Assembly: GCF_006443095.1 (NCBI RefSeq)
Contig: NZ_VFWZ01000001.1
Coordinates: forward strand, 62,001-126,000
Source: Aquimarina algicola
GTDB taxonomy: Bacteria > Bacteroidota > Bacteroidia > Flavobacteriales > Flavobacteriaceae
DNA: 64,000 nt
Direction of reading: 5' to 3'
The notes under the pieces are model-generated. The model saw only the letters and a list, made by a program, of their open reading frames with translations. It was not told the DNA's origin and made no database searches. Position numbers and translations under genes: made by a program. Shown piece by piece: positions 27,309 to 36,361 of this stretch (positions within the stretch are counted from its first letter, which is position 1; each line of letters opens with the position of its first letter).

Positions 27309-28292
27309 TTAATCAATCTCTACAGAAAAATATACTTCATCATAATCACCATTTGCAGTGGATAGTATTACCAAATAATTACCGCTTATATTTTCAATAT
27401 AAGAATATATTCCTGAGTTTGATATATTTTTATCTAAAACAAAATCGCTGAATGGGTTGAGCAAATTTGAACCATATTGTTCTCTAAAAATTCGGATTCT
27501 TACTGTAGAAGTTGTTAAAAAGTTCTTATTCCATAATATTTGAATATTTTCTTCTTGACCATGAATAAATTCGCTATCATCAATAGGAGAAGTAATAAAC
27601 TCTTCATTTTTCCCATATAATAATTGAATATCATTAATATCTGTAGCATTCAAAAATCTATGAGATCCAATATATCTTTCATACATCAAAGCGTTAGGAT
27701 CTGGAGAATGACACAATCCTAAAGCATGTCCTATTTCATGAGCAGCAACAGTAAAAAGATCAAGAGGGTCTAAACTATTCCCTCTCATATTCAGTGTCCA
27801 TGTTCTCGCATCATTAAAATGAACATCTCCTGCTAGTTTACCTCTATTAGGTGGAGGAACAAATGCATGTGCTAAAATTGCATTGCTTGTAAATTCATCG
27901 TCTACACCATGAACTCCTGTATAAAAACCTATTTCTATGTCAGCTTGATTTTTATTATATACTTCCTTAAAGCGTAAAGGTGTTACTTCAGACCAGTATG
28001 TAAAGGCTTCTCTAATCGCGTTTCTTTCTAAATTACTTTGTATATCTGATGTTCCATTCGAGAAGTGATATGTCAAATAATTTTTTAACCATTTACGCCC
28101 AGAGCCTTTTGAATGAAAATGATATGATTCATCTTCATATAAAATACCTCTTGATTGAGTTTTATCATTTATTTCATTAGAAATAATATTATCTTGAGAT
28201 GTAGAATCTTCTATCGATTCTTCCTTTGAGCATGAAAAAATGAGAATAGTTCCAAAAATTAAAGCTGTTTTTTTAAAGAATTTTTCTTTCAT
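27309..28292 (-). CDS. matrixin-type zinc metalloprotease lipoprotein
   Basis: A 327-residue metzincin. The lipobox IFSC places Cys21 as the lipid anchor. The catalytic domain (about 60-215) carries HEIGHALGLCH at 185-195, with the three zinc-binding His and the Met-turn ALMYE near 201-205. Upstream AILAHAFVPPP and DVHFND match the matrixin calcium and structural zinc region. No cysteine-switch propeptide (PRCGxPD) is seen, so latency must be controlled otherwise. The last 110 residues look like a beta-sandwich (ILWNKNFLTTSTVRIRIFR). Probably degrades external protein. It runs toward the palindrome and the PhoX-like module. Confidence 0.88.
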   Translation of the reverse strand: MKEKFFKKTALIFGTILIFSCSKEESIEDSTSQDNIISNEINDKTQSRGILYEDESYHFHSKGSGRKWLKNYLTYHFSNGTSDIQSNLERNAIREAFTYWSEVTPLRFKEVYNKNQADIEIGFYTGVHGVDDEFTSNAILAHAFVPPPNRGKLAGDVHFNDARTWTLNMRGNSLDPLDLFTVAAHEIGHALGLCHSPDPNALMYERYIGSHRFLNATDINDIQLLYGKNEEFITSPIDDSEFIHGQEENIQILWNKNFLTTSTVRIRIFREQYGSNLLNPFSDFVLDKNISNSGIYSYIENISGNYLVILSTANGDYDEVYFSVEID

Positions 28293-28446
28293 AAGTACTA
28301 GTATAAAATTTTGTTTGTGATTTATCTAATACTTAATGTCATTATGTAAATATTTGTTACCTATTTTTTATTAAAAAAATGATACGGTAGGGAAATGAAC
28401 GACAAAAACGTTTTACTAATAACAAATCATTTATAAAATTAAAAAC

Positions 28447-29127
28447 ATGAAAAATAGCATTTCGTTAAAATTATTCCTACTTACTCTTTTTAGTATTTCC
28501 ATTTTTTCTTGTAGTAGTGATGATGATGAAAATAGCATGGTAGAAGAAGGAGAAAATTTTACTTTAAAGATTAATGTTGATAATGTAGAAGGAGAAATTG
28601 GTTTAAATCCAGATAAGGATTCATATAATAAAGGAGAAAAAGTCACACTAAAAGCAAATCCAAAAGAAGGATACGTTTTTGCAGGATGGCAAGGAATAGA
28701 GGAAACAATAGCTACCGATACAGAAATTACTGTTCAAATGGATAAAAATTTAGAAGTCACTGCAACTTTTGATAAAATAGAAGATATAGATATTGAAGAA
28801 GTGACCGGCAGTGGTCCCGTTACATTAGTAATGTCTATAGAACATGATGTTTTTGACCCAATTACAGTGGTCTATTATGATGGTAATGGCGTGAAACGAA
28901 CAGAAAGTGTATCGTCTGTAAATAAATGGTCTAGAACATTAAAAATATCAAGAGATTTTGATTTTTTACTAGAGGTATCAGGTACAGCGACTATTGAAAG
29001 TTTCTTTTCAATTAAAATTGATGCAGAAGAAGATGGTAACAACATTTATAGTTTTGATAAAAGATATCCTACCGGAACCAATTCTAGTTTTAAAGCCTCT
29101 ATTAAAAATTTAGATTTTGCCAATTGA
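28447..29127 (+). CDS. lipoprotein with a divergent InlB B-repeat
   Basis: A 226-residue lipoprotein (IFSC, Cys22) with the acidic tail SSDDDENS of surface-exposed Bacteroidota lipoproteins. Residues about 38-95 form one Listeria-Bacteroides InlB B-type repeat: YNKGEKVTLKANPKEGYVF, then AGWQGIEE and DKNLEVTATF. Such repeats are small beta folds found in adhesins and surface proteins. The second half (about 100-226) is a beta-rich region that I do not recognise. The gene is divergent from the metalloprotease (154 nt between starts), so both may answer to the same control region. A terminator follows. Confidence 0.78.
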   Translation: MKNSISLKLFLLTLFSISIFSCSSDDDENSMVEEGENFTLKINVDNVEGEIGLNPDKDSYNKGEKVTLKANPKEGYVFAGWQGIEETIATDTEITVQMDKNLEVTATFDKIEDIDIEEVTGSGPVTLVMSIEHDVFDPITVVYYDGNGVKRTESVSSVNKWSRTLKISRDFDFLLEVSGTATIESFFSIKIDAEEDGNNIYSFDKRYPTGTNSSFKASIKNLDFAN

Positions 29128-29150
29128 TCACCCATTCAAATAAAACAAAG

Positions 29151-29185
29151 GACTCTTACACTATTTTAGGATAAGAGTCTTTTTT
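29151..29185 (+). terminator. rho-independent terminator
   Basis: Stem GACTCTTA (29151-29158) pairs with TAAGAGTC (29172-29179), followed by a T-run. It closes the InlB-repeat lipoprotein gene. Confidence 0.75.
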
Positions 29186-29281
29186 ATTTTTAAAGATTCT
29201 AAAGTTGGACTTAGAATTTTAGAACCGTATTAAAGTATGATTTATAAAAGTGTCTTGAGAGAAAGAAACCCAATTTATGGT

Positions 29282-30055
29282 TTAAAATTTTTCAAATACA
29301 CCTAGCCCAAATAAAGCGTAATCGTATTTTACAGGATCGTTGGGGTCAAGTTTTCGTAAAGCAGTGTCTAATTCCAATAGTGCCACACTATCATTTTGTT
29401 TTCGATTTAATATTTTGAGTTTGCGAGCGACATTTCCAGAATGAACATCGAGAGGACAAGAGAGTTGAGAAGGGGATAAGGTTTTCCAAATTCCTAAATC
29501 TACGCCTGCTTTCGGATTTCGAACCATCCAACGTAAAAACATATTGATTCGTTTGGCAGCAGATTTTTTTTGAGGATCACTAATATGTTTTTCAGTTCTG
29601 CTTAGATGTGGTAACACAAAAAACTCTCTTTTGAAATGATGAATAGCATTTTGTAAGCTATTTTCACTTTTGAATTGCGTAAAGAAAGATTCCATATCTC
29701 CATACTTTGTATACAAACGATGCAATCCTGTTATAAAATATGCCAGGTCGTGTGTATTAAATGTACGATGTACAAAATCATTAAGATCTTCTGGTTCTAT
29801 TTTTGGGTGTGTCATTATAAAATCATAAGGACTGTCTCCAAGTATACTCATTAACTTATGGGCATTAGTAAGGATGCTTTTTCGGTTACCCCAGGAAATT
29901 GTAGCAGTAAGAAACCCCGCAATTTCTATATCTTCTTTTTGAGTGAATAAGTGAGGGATTTGTACCGGATCGGTTTCGATAAATTTTGGGTTTTCATAAA
30001 AAGCCGCTTTTTCATCCAAAAAGTCTTTTAACTCTGATTTTTTTAGTCTTTTCAA
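29282..30055 (-). CDS. TIGR02757 family protein
   Basis: A 257-residue cytosolic protein of the TIGR02757 family, common in Bacteroidota and with no known activity. Family stretches include FLTATISWGNRKSIL, FVHRTFNTHDLAYF, KRINMFLRWMVRN, and CPLDVHSGNVARKL. The last of these, with helix-hairpin-helix-like character and LD.H, has invited comparison with DNA glycosylase-type folds, but that is speculative. It starts 40 nt behind lolD and is probably co-transcribed with it. Confidence 0.85.
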   Translation of the reverse strand: MKRLKKSELKDFLDEKAAFYENPKFIETDPVQIPHLFTQKEDIEIAGFLTATISWGNRKSILTNAHKLMSILGDSPYDFIMTHPKIEPEDLNDFVHRTFNTHDLAYFITGLHRLYTKYGDMESFFTQFKSENSLQNAIHHFKREFFVLPHLSRTEKHISDPQKKSAAKRINMFLRWMVRNPKAGVDLGIWKTLSPSQLSCPLDVHSGNVARKLKILNRKQNDSVALLELDTALRKLDPNDPVKYDYALFGLGVFEKF

Positions 30056-30095
30056 GTGGAGTATTTGTTACTTTGTAGAAGTGTCAACAATTTTA

Positions 30096-30758
30096 TTAGG
30101 AAACAATTTTACCATCAACCATTATAAGTTTACGATCAGCCATGTCTGCCAAATCACGATTATGGGTTACAATTACAAAGGTTTGTCCAAACTCATCCCG
30201 AAGTTGAAAAAACAATTTATGTAAATTTTCTGCAGCTTCACTATCTAAATTACCAGAAGGCTCGTCTGCGAAAACTACTTTTGGATCATTAATCAAAGAT
30301 CTTGCAACCGCTACACGTTGTTGCTCACCACCAGATAGTTCACTAGGTTTGTGATGATAACGCTCTGACAAACCCAAAAAATCAAGAAGTTCTTTGGCTC
30401 TCTTTTCCGCTTTTGCTTTAGGTGTCTTTTTGATAAAAGCAGGAATACATACGTTTTCTAAAGCTGTAAATTCTGGCAATAATTGATGAAACTGAAAAAT
30501 GAACCCAAGTTGTTCATTTCTAAATTTAGAAAGTTGCTTTTGAGATAAAGAGTTTATATTTTCATTATTAATAGATAATATGCTGTTTTTTGATTTATTG
30601 ACACGATCCAATGTGCCTAAAATCTGTAGTAAAGTAGTTTTTCCTGCACCTGATGCACCTACAATAGAAACAATCTCACCTTGCTTGATATGAAGGTCTA
30701 CACCCTTTAATACATGCAGGTTGCCATAGTTTTTATGAATATTAGTAGCTCTAATCAT
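30096..30758 (-). CDS. lolD: LolD-type ABC transporter ATPase
   Basis: A 220-residue ABC ATPase of the LolD/MacB class. Walker A is [10 protein letters not shown] at about 34-43, the Q-loop [10 protein letters not shown] matches LolD closely, the signature is [14 protein letters not shown] and Walker B is [13 protein letters not shown]. LolD energises release of outer-membrane lipoproteins from the inner membrane with LolC/E. No permease gene is adjacent, as is usual in Flavobacteriia, so the exact partner is inferred. The many lipoproteins in this window would be clients. Confidence 0.87.
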   Translation of the reverse strand: MIRATNIHKNYGNLHVLKGVDLHIKQGEIVSIVGASGAGKTTLLQILGTLDRVNKSKNSILSINNENINSLSQKQLSKFRNEQLGFIFQFHQLLPEFTALENVCIPAFIKKTPKAKAEKRAKELLDFLGLSERYHHKPSELSGGEQQRVAVARSLINDPKVVFADEPSGNLDSEAAENLHKLFFQLRDEFGQTFVIVTHNRDLADMADRKLIMVDGKIVS

Positions 30759-30814
30759 ATTAGTTTATACACTTAAAGTGGTGAAAATAATGATTATCAT
30801 AACAATCCCCAAGA

Positions 30815-33250
30815 TTATCCCTTAGAAGAACGTTTTAAATTATTAATGTCCAAAAAGTAAACGACCCTTAAGGATAAAGTGTGCTGTATAGGTTGATCAA
30901 AAAGTTTCTCAAGACTTTCGGTATAATTAAGTGTTGATAATTCATCTTCATTGAAGATTTGATTACGGTATAATAATGTCGCTTCACTCCCTGGAGCAAA
31001 TCTCCACCTAAAACTTAAATCAATATTCCAAATATTAAAATTTGTATTGGGATTATCTTCTGAAGTGTCATAGTCAATTCTTGACCTGCTACCATCATTA
31101 TTTAAAATAAAAAATACATTATCAGAATAATTAGCAGTACTCCAAAAATTTCTAAACCTTAAGTCTATAGCTTTATAAGAATTAAAGTTATAGCTGGCAC
31201 TTAAAGAGTTTTCTAATGATACGATATCTCTTTGCCCTAAAAACACATCAACATCATTATCATCGATATATCCAAAATTTTTGGGTCGATTAAAATATTC
31301 TGATCTCCAAATAAGTAATAATTTATCAGAAAAACGATATCGAGGCGAAACCTCTATACGATATATTTTTTGTGAATCATCAAACCATTGTCTGGTACCG
31401 GCACTAATATCATAAGCAAACTTTTTCCTATAATCAGAAGAGACAAATGCTCTACCTCCAACACTAGAGTTAAAAGTAAGAAAACGACCTTCTATTCTTG
31501 GTTCAAAGTAATCTTGTGTTTTAGAATTAAAAGAACCTCTTATTCCAAAACCAAAACGTTCTTTGGTTACAAAAAAGATATCAGTTCCGATCGAATTTTG
31601 AGTTTGTACACTAGGATCAAGAAGTCTTCTATGTCTTGCAAAAAATTGAAAACGATAGGTGTTAAAAATTCCTTTTGGCTCAAAAATCTGATAAGATATG
31701 TTTGCTCTAAAATTATTATAGTTATTTCTGAAATTTACTCCAAGATCATTAATATCGAATGTTTTGTTAGCAAGACTATGTCCAATACCGTATCGGATAT
31801 TACCTTTTATATTTTCAAAATCAATATCTGATGCAAATCCTCCTTCATTGTCATCGAGTTCATTGATATGACTCGCAATAGCTCTCCCCAAAATCCGATG
31901 AGAGTTTACCTTATTTGAGAGATTCCATGCGAGAGCTGATACATTTGCATCTCTAAATTGACTTCCTTCTCTAATGACACTTGTATTGATTAGGGAAACA
32001 GAAGAGTTTTGATTAAACTGTTGGTCAAAAACCAGAATATTATAATTGGCTAGTGGTTCTACTACTTGGGTACGGGAGCGATTAGTAATAGTATCTCTGA
32101 TAGTAACCTTTGTTTCTTCTGTAATTGCATTAAAAATACCTATGCCTAAATTATCTTTGGTTCTCCCCGATACTTTTAAAGCATTTAATAAATTTACTTT
32201 AGAAGGTTCATCTTCTGCTTCTTCGTTATCATTAAGATCGTCATCATCTACAGAGGTTGAAGGTGCACCGCCAACTCTTCTAGAAAAAAAGATATCTCCT
32301 TTATTAAATAGTTCTGTTCCTTCGGTAAAAAACTGCCTGTTTTCTCCAAAAGTTTGTTCAAATGGTCCTAGATTAAGGCGTACTTCATCAAAAGCAGCCT
32401 GACCAAAATCTGGAATTAGAGTAGCATCTAATGTAAAACTATCACTTAAGCCATACTTGACATCCATTCCCGCACTAAAATCTGTTTCGGTCATCTCATC
32501 AGGATTTGAAACCAATCCTTGTACAAAAGGAAAAAATGTAAGTCTTACAGGAGGATCAATATCCTGTACACCTCTTACCAAACCATTGTATTGAGTTTGT
32601 TGACCGATACTGTTATTTATAAAATTCCATGTATGAGTTTGATTTCTACCTTGTAAACGTCTATAAAAATTGATGCTCCAGTCTTGAACTTTTACCTCTG
32701 GAAAACGTAAAGCATTATAAGGTATTTTGAATTCGGCATACCATCCTTTTTCATCGATAGAACTTCGGGCATCAAATACTACATTATAACTAAAATCTTC
32801 ATTAAATAAATCTGCTCTGGCGTCTCCAATTGTTCCGGCACTAGTAATAAAAAAACGGGTCTCGTTGACCCCATCATTATATGTATTTATAGCAATGCTA
32901 AAAAAATCAGCTTGTACAAATATATCATCTCGTTGACTGAATTGCCTTAGGATATCATCAGGTTTATTGTCATAGAGATAAGCAGCAAAATAAATAGCCT
33001 TGTCATCATAAGCCATTTTTACTTCAGATTGGATTTCATTAGGAACCTCCCCATCATTACCAGGTCTCCACATCGTAAAATCACCACTGGGCTTGATTTG
33101 ACTCCAAATCTCATCATCTAAAATACCATCAATTTTTGGAGCAGTATAAATTCTATGTGCTGTTAATTCTTTTTTTTCTTGTCCATTACATATCAAATAG
33201 ATAAAAAATAGGATAACAAAGTAAATTTTGGAGTGTAATTGTTGATTCAT
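30815..33250 (-). CDS. DUF5916 outer-membrane protein with N-terminal CBM9-like domain
   Basis: An 811-residue exported protein from the ATG at 33250; an upstream in-frame start at 33289 would put 13 polar residues before the signal peptide. The signal peptide ends near ICNGQ. Next is a CBM9-like beta-sandwich (APKIDGILDDEIW to about residue 230; AIYFAAYLYD). The remainder is a large DUF5916 region with alternating strands, consistent with an outer-membrane barrel. Short Asp-rich insert (DDDDLNDNEEAEDE) near residue 370 could be an external loop. Function is unknown; sugar or peptide ligand binding has been proposed from the CBM9-like fold. Confidence 0.85.
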   Translation of the reverse strand: MNQQLHSKIYFVILFFIYLICNGQEKKELTAHRIYTAPKIDGILDDEIWSQIKPSGDFTMWRPGNDGEVPNEIQSEVKMAYDDKAIYFAAYLYDNKPDDILRQFSQRDDIFVQADFFSIAINTYNDGVNETRFFITSAGTIGDARADLFNEDFSYNVVFDARSSIDEKGWYAEFKIPYNALRFPEVKVQDWSINFYRRLQGRNQTHTWNFINNSIGQQTQYNGLVRGVQDIDPPVRLTFFPFVQGLVSNPDEMTETDFSAGMDVKYGLSDSFTLDATLIPDFGQAAFDEVRLNLGPFEQTFGENRQFFTEGTELFNKGDIFFSRRVGGAPSTSVDDDDLNDNEEAEDEPSKVNLLNALKVSGRTKDNLGIGIFNAITEETKVTIRDTITNRSRTQVVEPLANYNILVFDQQFNQNSSVSLINTSVIREGSQFRDANVSALAWNLSNKVNSHRILGRAIASHINELDDNEGGFASDIDFENIKGNIRYGIGHSLANKTFDINDLGVNFRNNYNNFRANISYQIFEPKGIFNTYRFQFFARHRRLLDPSVQTQNSIGTDIFFVTKERFGFGIRGSFNSKTQDYFEPRIEGRFLTFNSSVGGRAFVSSDYRKKFAYDISAGTRQWFDDSQKIYRIEVSPRYRFSDKLLLIWRSEYFNRPKNFGYIDDNDVDVFLGQRDIVSLENSLSASYNFNSYKAIDLRFRNFWSTANYSDNVFFILNNDGSRSRIDYDTSEDNPNTNFNIWNIDLSFRWRFAPGSEATLLYRNQIFNEDELSTLNYTESLEKLFDQPIQHTLSLRVVYFLDINNLKRSSKG

Positions 33251-33286
33251 AGACCGTATAAAAACCTTACTTTTTTGAATGATATA

Positions 33287-33294
33287 CAAAACTA
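33287..33294 (-). promoter_or_regulatory. candidate -7 element of the DUF5916 gene
   Basis: CAAAACTA on the plus strand gives TAGTTTTG, an exact TAnnTTTG match 37 nt upstream of the chosen start at 33250. It lies inside the longer reading frame, which supports the downstream start. No clear -33 element. Confidence 0.3.
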
Positions 33295-33394
33295 GCCTTG
33301 TAAAGGGAAAACCCTTACTAATGAAAAGTTAAAAAGAATAAAATCGTTTAATATATCAGTAATTTAGTTGAACAAAATATAGATAAATATTGTT

Positions 33395-33952
33395 ATGAAA
33401 GAAAATAATCAAGAAATAGCAGTTTTGGCTGGAGGATGCTTTTGGTGTACAGAAGCTGTTTTTCAAAGAATTGAAGGTGTAGAAAAAGTAACTTCCGGAT
33501 ACACAGGAGGAACAATAAGAAATCCGGCATATAGAGAAATAACCACCGGGCGAACAGGACATGCAGAAGCAATTAAAATAGAATATAACCCTTCTAAGAT
33601 CACATATAGAGAACTACTAGAGGTTTTTTTTGCTACTCATGATCCAACTACCCTAAATCGACAAGGAGCAGATAGAGGAACGCAATATAGAAGTGCTATT
33701 TTTTACATCAATGAGCAACAAGAATTAATCGCCGAAGATATAATAGCTGAGTTAAATGCCGAAGGAATTTTTGACGATCCGATAGTAACTGAGATTAAAC
33801 CCCTTGTAGAATTTTATAACGCCGAAGACTATCATCAGGATTATTATAATCAAAACTCTTCACAAGGATACTGCCAATTTGTGATTCATCCAAAACTTGA
33901 AAAGTTGAATACTGTCTTTAAAGAAAAATTGAAAAAAGAGATTCATAATTGA
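33395..33952 (+). CDS. msrA: peptide-methionine (S)-S-oxide reductase
   Basis: MsrA repairs oxidised methionine in proteins and free methionine sulfoxide. The protein has 185 residues. The active-site motif GGCFWC (catalytic Cys15) is followed by GVEKVTSGYTGG and by EITTGRTGHAEAIKIEY. FFATHDPTTLNRQGADRGTQYRS is the substrate region, and resolving Cys lies in SSQGYCQFVIHP near residue 168. No signal peptide, so cytosolic. It is a single gene, divergent from DUF5916. No msrB is in the window. Confidence 0.95.
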   Translation: MKENNQEIAVLAGGCFWCTEAVFQRIEGVEKVTSGYTGGTIRNPAYREITTGRTGHAEAIKIEYNPSKITYRELLEVFFATHDPTTLNRQGADRGTQYRSAIFYINEQQELIAEDIIAELNAEGIFDDPIVTEIKPLVEFYNAEDYHQDYYNQNSSQGYCQFVIHPKLEKLNTVFKEKLKKEIHN

Positions 33953-34178
33953 TTATAATATTATGATTTTTTAGACGATTGATGGCTGAAAAATCACTAA
34001 TTTTTATTGATAAAGTTGAAAATCAGAACTCTGTTACTACTACTGTTAAACTAATGAGATAATTTGTAAAAAAGAGTCAAAAACAGAATTATTAAGACAT
34101 ATTTACCGATGATCTGGTATAATTATTTTTTGGAATACTCTTTGATTTAAGGTTTTATAGTATTAACTTAACCTTATA

Positions 34179-34496
34179 ATGATGGCAAATAATAATAATA
34201 ATAAAGATAAATACAAAAAGCTTGGTCTTAGTTTACTTTTTGATGGTTTAGGAATGGTTACCTTTATGATTCCTGGAGTAGGAGAATTTGGTGATATTAT
34301 CTGGGCACCTTTAGCAGGTTGGCTGATGACAAGAATGTATAAAGGTAATGTAGGAAAAGCAGCAGGTGCAATAACTTTTGTAGAAGAAGCATTACCAGGA
34401 GTAGATGTAGTACCAACCTTTACGATTATGTGGTTATATACATACGTAATCAAAAAAGAAAAAGTGAAACAAATAATAGATATTGATTTTTCTTAA
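34179..34496 (+). CDS. small membrane-associated hypothetical protein
   Basis: A 105-residue protein with a poly-Asn start (MMANNNNNKDKYKK) and two hydrophobic segments (LSLLFDGLGMVTFMIPGVG; later VVPTFTIMWLYTYVI). The middle has EFGDIIWAPLAGWLM. Similar small proteins are common in marine Flavobacteriia, but I know no function. Two adjacent ATG codons are possible starts. Its 3' end overlaps the convergent DUF6787 gene by 4 nt. Confidence 0.7.
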   Translation: MMANNNNNKDKYKKLGLSLLFDGLGMVTFMIPGVGEFGDIIWAPLAGWLMTRMYKGNVGKAAGAITFVEEALPGVDVVPTFTIMWLYTYVIKKEKVKQIIDIDFS

Positions 34497-35014
34497 TTCT
34501 TAAGAAATCTTGCAAATCCCATTCGACTTAACATCTTTTTTTCAAAACTCCAGAAAAATTTGAATTGACCAAAAGTCCACCCAACGATAAGCAACAGCAC
34601 TTGATAAATAGGAAATATTAAAAATATTCTTACAGGCCAATATATCCAACCTGAAGACGTTTCTCGTGCTATTCCTAAAAATGAAAGAATAGGATCAGAA
34701 ATTCTTGCTGCTGTAGAACCAGTAATTGCAAATACAATGAAAATAGCAATTAGCTCCCATCTGTAAGTAACTTTCCATTTGGACTCTAAAACTTTAAAAA
34801 GTTTGAGTGTTACTGTGAGAAAAATAAATGTAAAAATAACAGTAAGTAAAAGCAATGATCCAATATATAGCAAACCATTTTTTGAAATGGTTATAGAAGA
34901 TAAAATGTATTGACTAATAAGGTATGAAGAGAATAGTAAACTTAATACTCCCAACAAAGGAAAAATAAGTTGCCAACTTTCACTAATCTCCCAGCGATTT
35001 TTGAATTTTTGCAT
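34493..35014 (-). CDS. DUF6787 family membrane protein
   Basis: A 173-residue inner-membrane protein from the ATG at 35014 (MQKFKNRWEISESWQL), where family members usually start; an upstream start at 35038 would add eight residues. Four hydrophobic segments are visible. Family-like pieces are FKNRWEI, KVTYRWELIAIFIVFAITG and the terminal FWSFEKKMLSRMG. The function is unknown. It follows the DUF6146 lipoprotein gene by 30 nt and is probably co-transcribed, an arrangement common in Flavobacteriia. Confidence 0.78.
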   Translation of the reverse strand: MQKFKNRWEISESWQLIFPLLGVLSLLFSSYLISQYILSSITISKNGLLYIGSLLLLTVIFTFIFLTVTLKLFKVLESKWKVTYRWELIAIFIVFAITGSTAARISDPILSFLGIARETSSGWIYWPVRIFLIFPIYQVLLLIVGWTFGQFKFFWSFEKKMLSRMGFARFLKN

Positions 35015-35044
35015 GCACAAAAATACAACTAAATTCATATTAAA

Positions 35045-35473
35045 TCAAAATTGCCTTCCTCTAGAAAAAACAAATCTTTGCCTGTATCTTTGCTCAAAAA
35101 AGAGAAAGTAATTATAAAGTAAATAATTTACCTCATAACCATAATGAATAGAGGATTCGTAATTGATTTGTTGTACATATAAATTTGGATCAAAGCGTTG
35201 TGGTTGTATAACACGTTGATTATATTCTATTACATATTGTCGGTTTCTATTCTCGAGAAACTGCTCAGAGTAAAAACCTCTTGGTCTTTGTGTTACTAAC
35301 CAAGCATTAAATCCGGGTTCTATAATGATAATTTCATATTCAAGACTATCATTTGCTATTCTAATTGTATCTTCTGGTTTATCTTCATACGAAATATAAA
35401 CATTTTTGTTTCTAGTACTAGAGCAGCTAACTATTATTATTCCAATAATTAATGAATAAAAGATATTTTTCAT
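35045..35473 (-). CDS. DUF6146 family lipoprotein
   Basis: A 142-residue lipoprotein (IIVSC, Cys17). After a short charged linker, DSLEYEIIIIEPGFNAWL and QRPRGFYSEQFLENRN are characteristic of the DUF6146 family. An Arg/Tyr-rich C-terminal part (FFEQRYRQRFVF) suggests tight contact with a partner or the membrane face. No function is known. It precedes the DUF6787 gene in a likely operon. Confidence 0.8.
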   Translation of the reverse strand: MKNIFYSLIIGIIIVSCSSTRNKNVYISYEDKPEDTIRIANDSLEYEIIIIEPGFNAWLVTQRPRGFYSEQFLENRNRQYVIEYNQRVIQPQRFDPNLYVQQINYESSIHYGYEVNYLLYNYFLFFEQRYRQRFVFSRGRQF

Positions 35474-35502
35474 TTCCCCAATTAATCTTTTCTTTAAAAT
35501 AC

Positions 35503-35530
35503 AAAAAAGCTAAAGAATACTCTTTAGCTT
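35503..35530 (-). terminator. rho-independent terminator
   Basis: Perfect 10-bp stem AAGCTAAAGA (35507-35516) and TCTTTAGCTT (35521-35530) with a 4-nt loop, followed by Ts on the minus strand. It closes the DUF937 gene. Confidence 0.82.
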
Positions 35531-35556
35531 TAACATATAATTCATTGAAAACCTGT

Positions 35557-36192
35557 TTACTTACCAAATAAACCTCCTAGCATACCACCGATTCCTCCTT
35601 GCTTGTTACTACTGTTGAGTAACATTCCTGCAACATCATCAATTACGCTACCATCTCCATCAGCATCCAGAAAAGATTCTAGTAGAGATTGTTCTTTAGA
35701 ACCTTTTGCTGCGCCAGAAATATTACCTAGCATATCAGTAAGTCCGTTGGCATCTGATACGTTATTTTGAGAAGCTTGTTTACCTAAAACTCCCATTAGA
35801 ATTGGAGCAGCAACTTTAAGAATTTGAGCAACAGAGCCTGCGTCTATTCCTGATTTTTGACTTAACGCACTCTCTACGGCAGGTTGTTTATTGCCAAGAA
35901 CATGTCCCAAAATACCAGCTCCATCAGTGGTCACTTCTTCATCTACACCACCTTCAAATAAGCCTCCTAAATTATCCAGGATCCCACCAGAGTGGTTATT
36001 GTTCAGTGCATTTAATAATCCGGATGCTCCTTCAGGTGTAGAAGCATTACGCTGCATAGCTCCCATAAGTACAGGCATTGCCATACTTAATAAATTTCCG
36101 GTTTTATCTTGTGATTGCCCAGTTTGTGAGCTAACTCCATCTATAATTTGTTTGCCCATTGGGCTGTTTAAGAGATCTAAAATTCCAGACAT
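35557..36192 (-). CDS. DUF937 domain protein
   Basis: A 211-residue, glycine- and alanine-rich cytosolic protein of the DUF937 family. It opens MSGILDLLNSPMGKQIIDG and contains two related segments, MAMPVLMGAMQRN and VAAPILMGVLGKQ, each followed by a Gly/Asn-rich loop. The C-terminus carries the acidic DADGDGSVIDDVAG and ends GGIGGMLGGLFGK. Members are abundant in bacteria without a defined role. It is closed by a strong terminator and sits behind the serA gene, separated from it by another terminator. Confidence 0.82.
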   Translation of the reverse strand: MSGILDLLNSPMGKQIIDGVSSQTGQSQDKTGNLLSMAMPVLMGAMQRNASTPEGASGLLNALNNNHSGGILDNLGGLFEGGVDEEVTTDGAGILGHVLGNKQPAVESALSQKSGIDAGSVAQILKVAAPILMGVLGKQASQNNVSDANGLTDMLGNISGAAKGSKEQSLLESFLDADGDGSVIDDVAGMLLNSSNKQGGIGGMLGGLFGK

Positions 36193-36297
36193 GGTTTATG
36201 TTTTTTAATAATGTACAATTTACAATTTTTTATGCCTGAAAACGATAGAGAGTTTAATTTTATTTCACCAAAAATAGATGAAAGAACATTATATAAG

Positions 36298-36336
36298 ATA
36301 AAAAGCACTATTCTTTACAGTTAAAAGAATAGTGCT
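36298..36336 (-). terminator. rho-independent terminator behind serA
   Basis: Perfect 13-bp stem AGCACTATTCTTT (36304-36316) and AAAGAATAGTGCT (36324-36336), followed on the minus strand by a short T-run. It lies 25 nt after the serA stop. Confidence 0.8.
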
Positions 36337-36361
36337 TCTATTTTTAAGATAAATTACTTAA

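Noticed and set aside
28447..29127. InlB repeat protein as evidence of a pathogen
   Set aside because: One divergent repeat of this type is common in environmental Bacteroidota surface proteins.
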